DNA from: Micromonospora chaiyaphumensis
GTDB taxonomy: Bacteria; Actinomycetota; Actinomycetes; Mycobacteriales; Micromonosporaceae
Assembly: GCF_900091435.1 (NCBI RefSeq)
Contig: NZ_FMCS01000006.1
Location: 336,057-400,056, forward strand
Reading direction: 5' to 3'
DNA length: 64,000 nt
Below are positions 62,551-64,000 of the stretch, in pieces. Made by a program: the position numbers and the translations under genes. Numbering within the stretch: position 1 is the first letter of the stretch; every line of letters starts with the position of its first letter. The notes beneath the pieces were generated by a model, which worked only from the letters and a program-made list of their open reading frames with translations, was not told the DNA's origin and searched no databases.

Positions 62551-62940
62551 TCACGTGTGGACGCGGTGCCCGGCCCGCTCCAGTGCGCCCGTCGCCTCGG
62601 CCAGCCGCACGGCGGGCACCAGCAGGTGGTCGGTGTCGTACGTGGAGAAGGCCACCACGTTGACGCGGGCCCGGGCGAGCGGGCCGACCAGGGCGGCGAG
62701 GGTGCCGGTGACCGCCGCGTCCAGCGGGCCGACCAGCCGGAGGCAGCGCCACTCGGTTTCCACGTCCGCCCCGTCGGGTGCCCGATCGGCGGGACAGATC
62801 ACCGAGACGCCGTCGGCCGTCCAGCTCACCGTCACCACGTCGTGGCCGCCCAGCGCGCCCCAGACGGCCGGGGGCAGCACGGTGCCGGCCGGCAGGCGGC
62901 ACACCGCGTACGCGCCCGGCAACAGAGCGACATCGAGCAT
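62551..62940 (-). CDS. ACT domain protein
   Basis: 129 residues. Two ACT-like units are suggested: residues 1-55 (AVCRLPAGTVLPPAVW) and 62-125 (RCLRLVGPLDAAVTGTLAALVGPLARARVNVVAFSTYDTDHLLVP), the latter strongly matching CASTOR-like ACT folds that bind amino acids. TAGGGT lies six bases before the ATG at 62940. Its position near pheA may be chance. Confidence 0.8.
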   Translation of the reverse strand: MLDVALLPGAYAVCRLPAGTVLPPAVWGALGGHDVVTVSWTADGVSVICPADRAPDGADVETEWRCLRLVGPLDAAVTGTLAALVGPLARARVNVVAFSTYDTDHLLVPAVRLAEATGALERAGHRVHT

Positions 62941-63015
62941 GAGGGCACCCTACGGCCTTCGCACGGCTGTGCCCCAGCACCGCCCGGTGCGGCGATCGCC
63001 ACACGTCGTCGCAGG

Positions 63016-63471
63016 TCAGACTGCCGAGAAGAAGGTGAGTGAGCCGGCCACCGCGCCGTCGGTGAGCACCGGTGTGGAGATGGCGTCGACCGTCGTGCCG
63101 GCGTCGGAACCGGGCCCCTGGACCCGGAGCAGCCCGCGGGCCAGCCGGCCGGAGTGCAGCGCGAGCAGCGGCGGGATCTTGTCGGTCTCCTGCTCGGTCA
63201 GCTCGCTGGGGCTGGCGGTGAAGTCGACCAGGCGCAGGCCGCCCTCCAGCAGCGGCCGGCCGATCACGTCCTCCGGGGCGCCGAGGCAGAGCAGGTCGCA
63301 GCCGGACGAGGAGATCGCCACCACGGTGGTGTCGGCGTCGATCAGCAGGCACGGCTCCGCGGCCCGGGAGACCATGCCGGACCACTGCCCGACGTTGTCG
63401 GACTCCTGCTCGGTCGGTGTCCCCGCGCCGGGCACGAACACTTCCGAGAGCGAGAGTTCGACGTGGGCCAC
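63016..63471 (-). CDS. PAS-like domain protein
   Basis: 151 residues from GTG 63471, four bases after AGGAGG; the frame runs 33 bases further upstream without a site. A PAS-like core is seen (MVSRAAEPCLLIDADTTVVAISSSGCDLLCLGAPEDVIGRPLLEG, then SGSLTFF-like end). There is no kinase or effector domain, so it is a stand-alone sensor or a regulator that binds a partner. The ligand is unknown. Confidence 0.75.
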   Translation of the reverse strand: MAHVELSLSEVFVPGAGTPTEQESDNVGQWSGMVSRAAEPCLLIDADTTVVAISSSGCDLLCLGAPEDVIGRPLLEGGLRLVDFTASPSELTEQETDKIPPLLALHSGRLARGLLRVQGPGSDAGTTVDAISTPVLTDGAVAGSLTFFSAV

Positions 63472-63698
63472 CGCGCCTCCTATGTACACCGACGGTCTGT
63501 CCACGCTAGCCGGTCGTCGCGACGACCGCCCGACCGCGCTGCGTCTCCGGTGGCCGGCCGCTCGGGGATCCGGGCTCGGCGGGGACCGGGGGACAGGTGT
63601 CGGTGCGACGGGTGCCCGGTGCCGGGCGGCCGGCGACGGCGCGGGCCGACGGAACCACCGGGGGCGGACCCGCGGGCCGCGTGGCGTCGCCGGAGACG

Positions 63699-64000
63699 TT
63701 ACCGGCGGGCGGCCCGCTTGTCAGCGGCCGTTCGGCCCTCGTCGTACCACCGGTAGTCGGCCGTTGGACGGTACGTGCCGTTGAGCCACGTCGACGGGGC
63801 CTGGGCGACCCGGGACAGCTTCTCGGCGGTGGCCGGACTGATCCGGTTGCCACCGGCCACGAGCAGGCGGTCCAGCTCCCGGTGCGTGGCCATGAGGCAG
63901 TCCTTGGGCAGGCCGTAGACGCTGATGACCCCGGAGCCCACGAAGGTCAGCACCGGGCTCACCGGGATCGGTAGGCCGACGGCGTCGGAGAGGGCCTTGC
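63699..64000 (-). CDS. C-terminal part of an unknown protein, possibly NERD-domain nuclease
   Basis: The frame is open to the window edge, so the start is beyond base 64000; about 100 residues are present. The visible part (VSPVLTFVGSGVISVYGLPKDCLMATHRELDRLL, then ISPATAEKLSRVAQAPSTW) resembles the end of actinobacterial NERD-type proteins, where a VPV-like segment is followed by a helical tail. This is recognition by pattern only. The basic end is RTAADKRAARR. Confidence 0.5.
   Translation of the reverse strand, partial: KALSDAVGLPIPVSPVLTFVGSGVISVYGLPKDCLMATHRELDRLLVAGGNRISPATAEKLSRVAQAPSTWLNGTYRPTADYRWYDEGRTAADKRAARR

Overview
The window is high-GC actinobacterial DNA. The ribosomal/replication block rpsF-ssb-rpsR-rplI-dnaB, a proteasome activator of the Bpa type, a mycothiol-type isomerase fold and several GT-C membrane glycosyltransferases point to the Micromonosporaceae (Micromonospora or a close relative). 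This assignment is inferred from gene content and order, not from a database search.

Layout. 1-1235: end of a GT87-type membrane glycosyltransferase. 1249-11828: a block of large secreted proteins. Two DUF2690-type exoproteins flank two paralogous lytic-transglycosylase-like giants (one fused to an SGNH hydrolase), a lipoprotein and a degenerate trypsin-fold protein. 11967-14911: a GT-C membrane protein and endonuclease IV in one operon. 15557-20671: rpsF, ssb, rpsR and rplI, then a repeat-containing membrane protein on the other strand, then dnaB. 20690-26416: leftward genes for a DinB/MDMPI-fold protein, a zinc ribbon protein, a phosphoribosyltransferase, another GT-C protein and a GGDEF-EAL protein. 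27020-30052: a large SARP/AfsR-type regulator that contains a TTA codon. 30280-33022: moaC-mog-moeA-moaE. 33027-39876: a GT87 protein, DoxX, GNAT, a AAA+ ATPase with palindromic operators, an LppU-like protein, an EamA transporter and a prepilin peptidase. 39891-43097: an endonuclease Q-UvrD helicase fusion. 43177-46756: a phosphoesterase, moaD, moaA and a fructosamine kinase family protein. 46919-51285: DUF4192, fdhD, mobA, DUF6457 and a YbjN-like protein. 51310-54974: a quinone reductase, Lrp, an arginine-hydrolase family protein and an orphan ABC binding protein. 55024-64000: a hydrolase, bpa, two HAD phosphatases, OsmC, a small zincin, AIM24, pheA, a lipoprotein, an ACT protein, a PAS protein and the end of a possible NERD protein.

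How the genes fit together. Molybdenum cofactor synthesis is spread over three nearby loci (moaC/mog/moeA/moaE, moaD/moaA, fdhD/mobA) that together cover most steps from GTP to dinucleotide cofactor and formate dehydrogenase sulfuration. The 1249-11828 block looks like a cell-wall-directed exoprotein set. It lies between a GT87 gene and the rpsF operon, a place where I would expect shorter spacing from the synteny known in other actinobacteria.

Main points for a second look: (1) the exoprotein block with a co-translated pseudoprotease; (2) short AT-rich, rare-codon patches in dnaB, two of them at motifs where DnaB inteins are known to insert; (3) the EndoQ-helicase fusion; (4) two copies of the palindrome GTCTAGC-N6-GCTAGAC around the start of a AAA+ ATPase gene; (5) many genes with a TANNNT hexamer 6-8 bases before the start codon and no ribosome binding site, which suggests leaderless transcription; (6) a strongly structured 5' region before rpsF.
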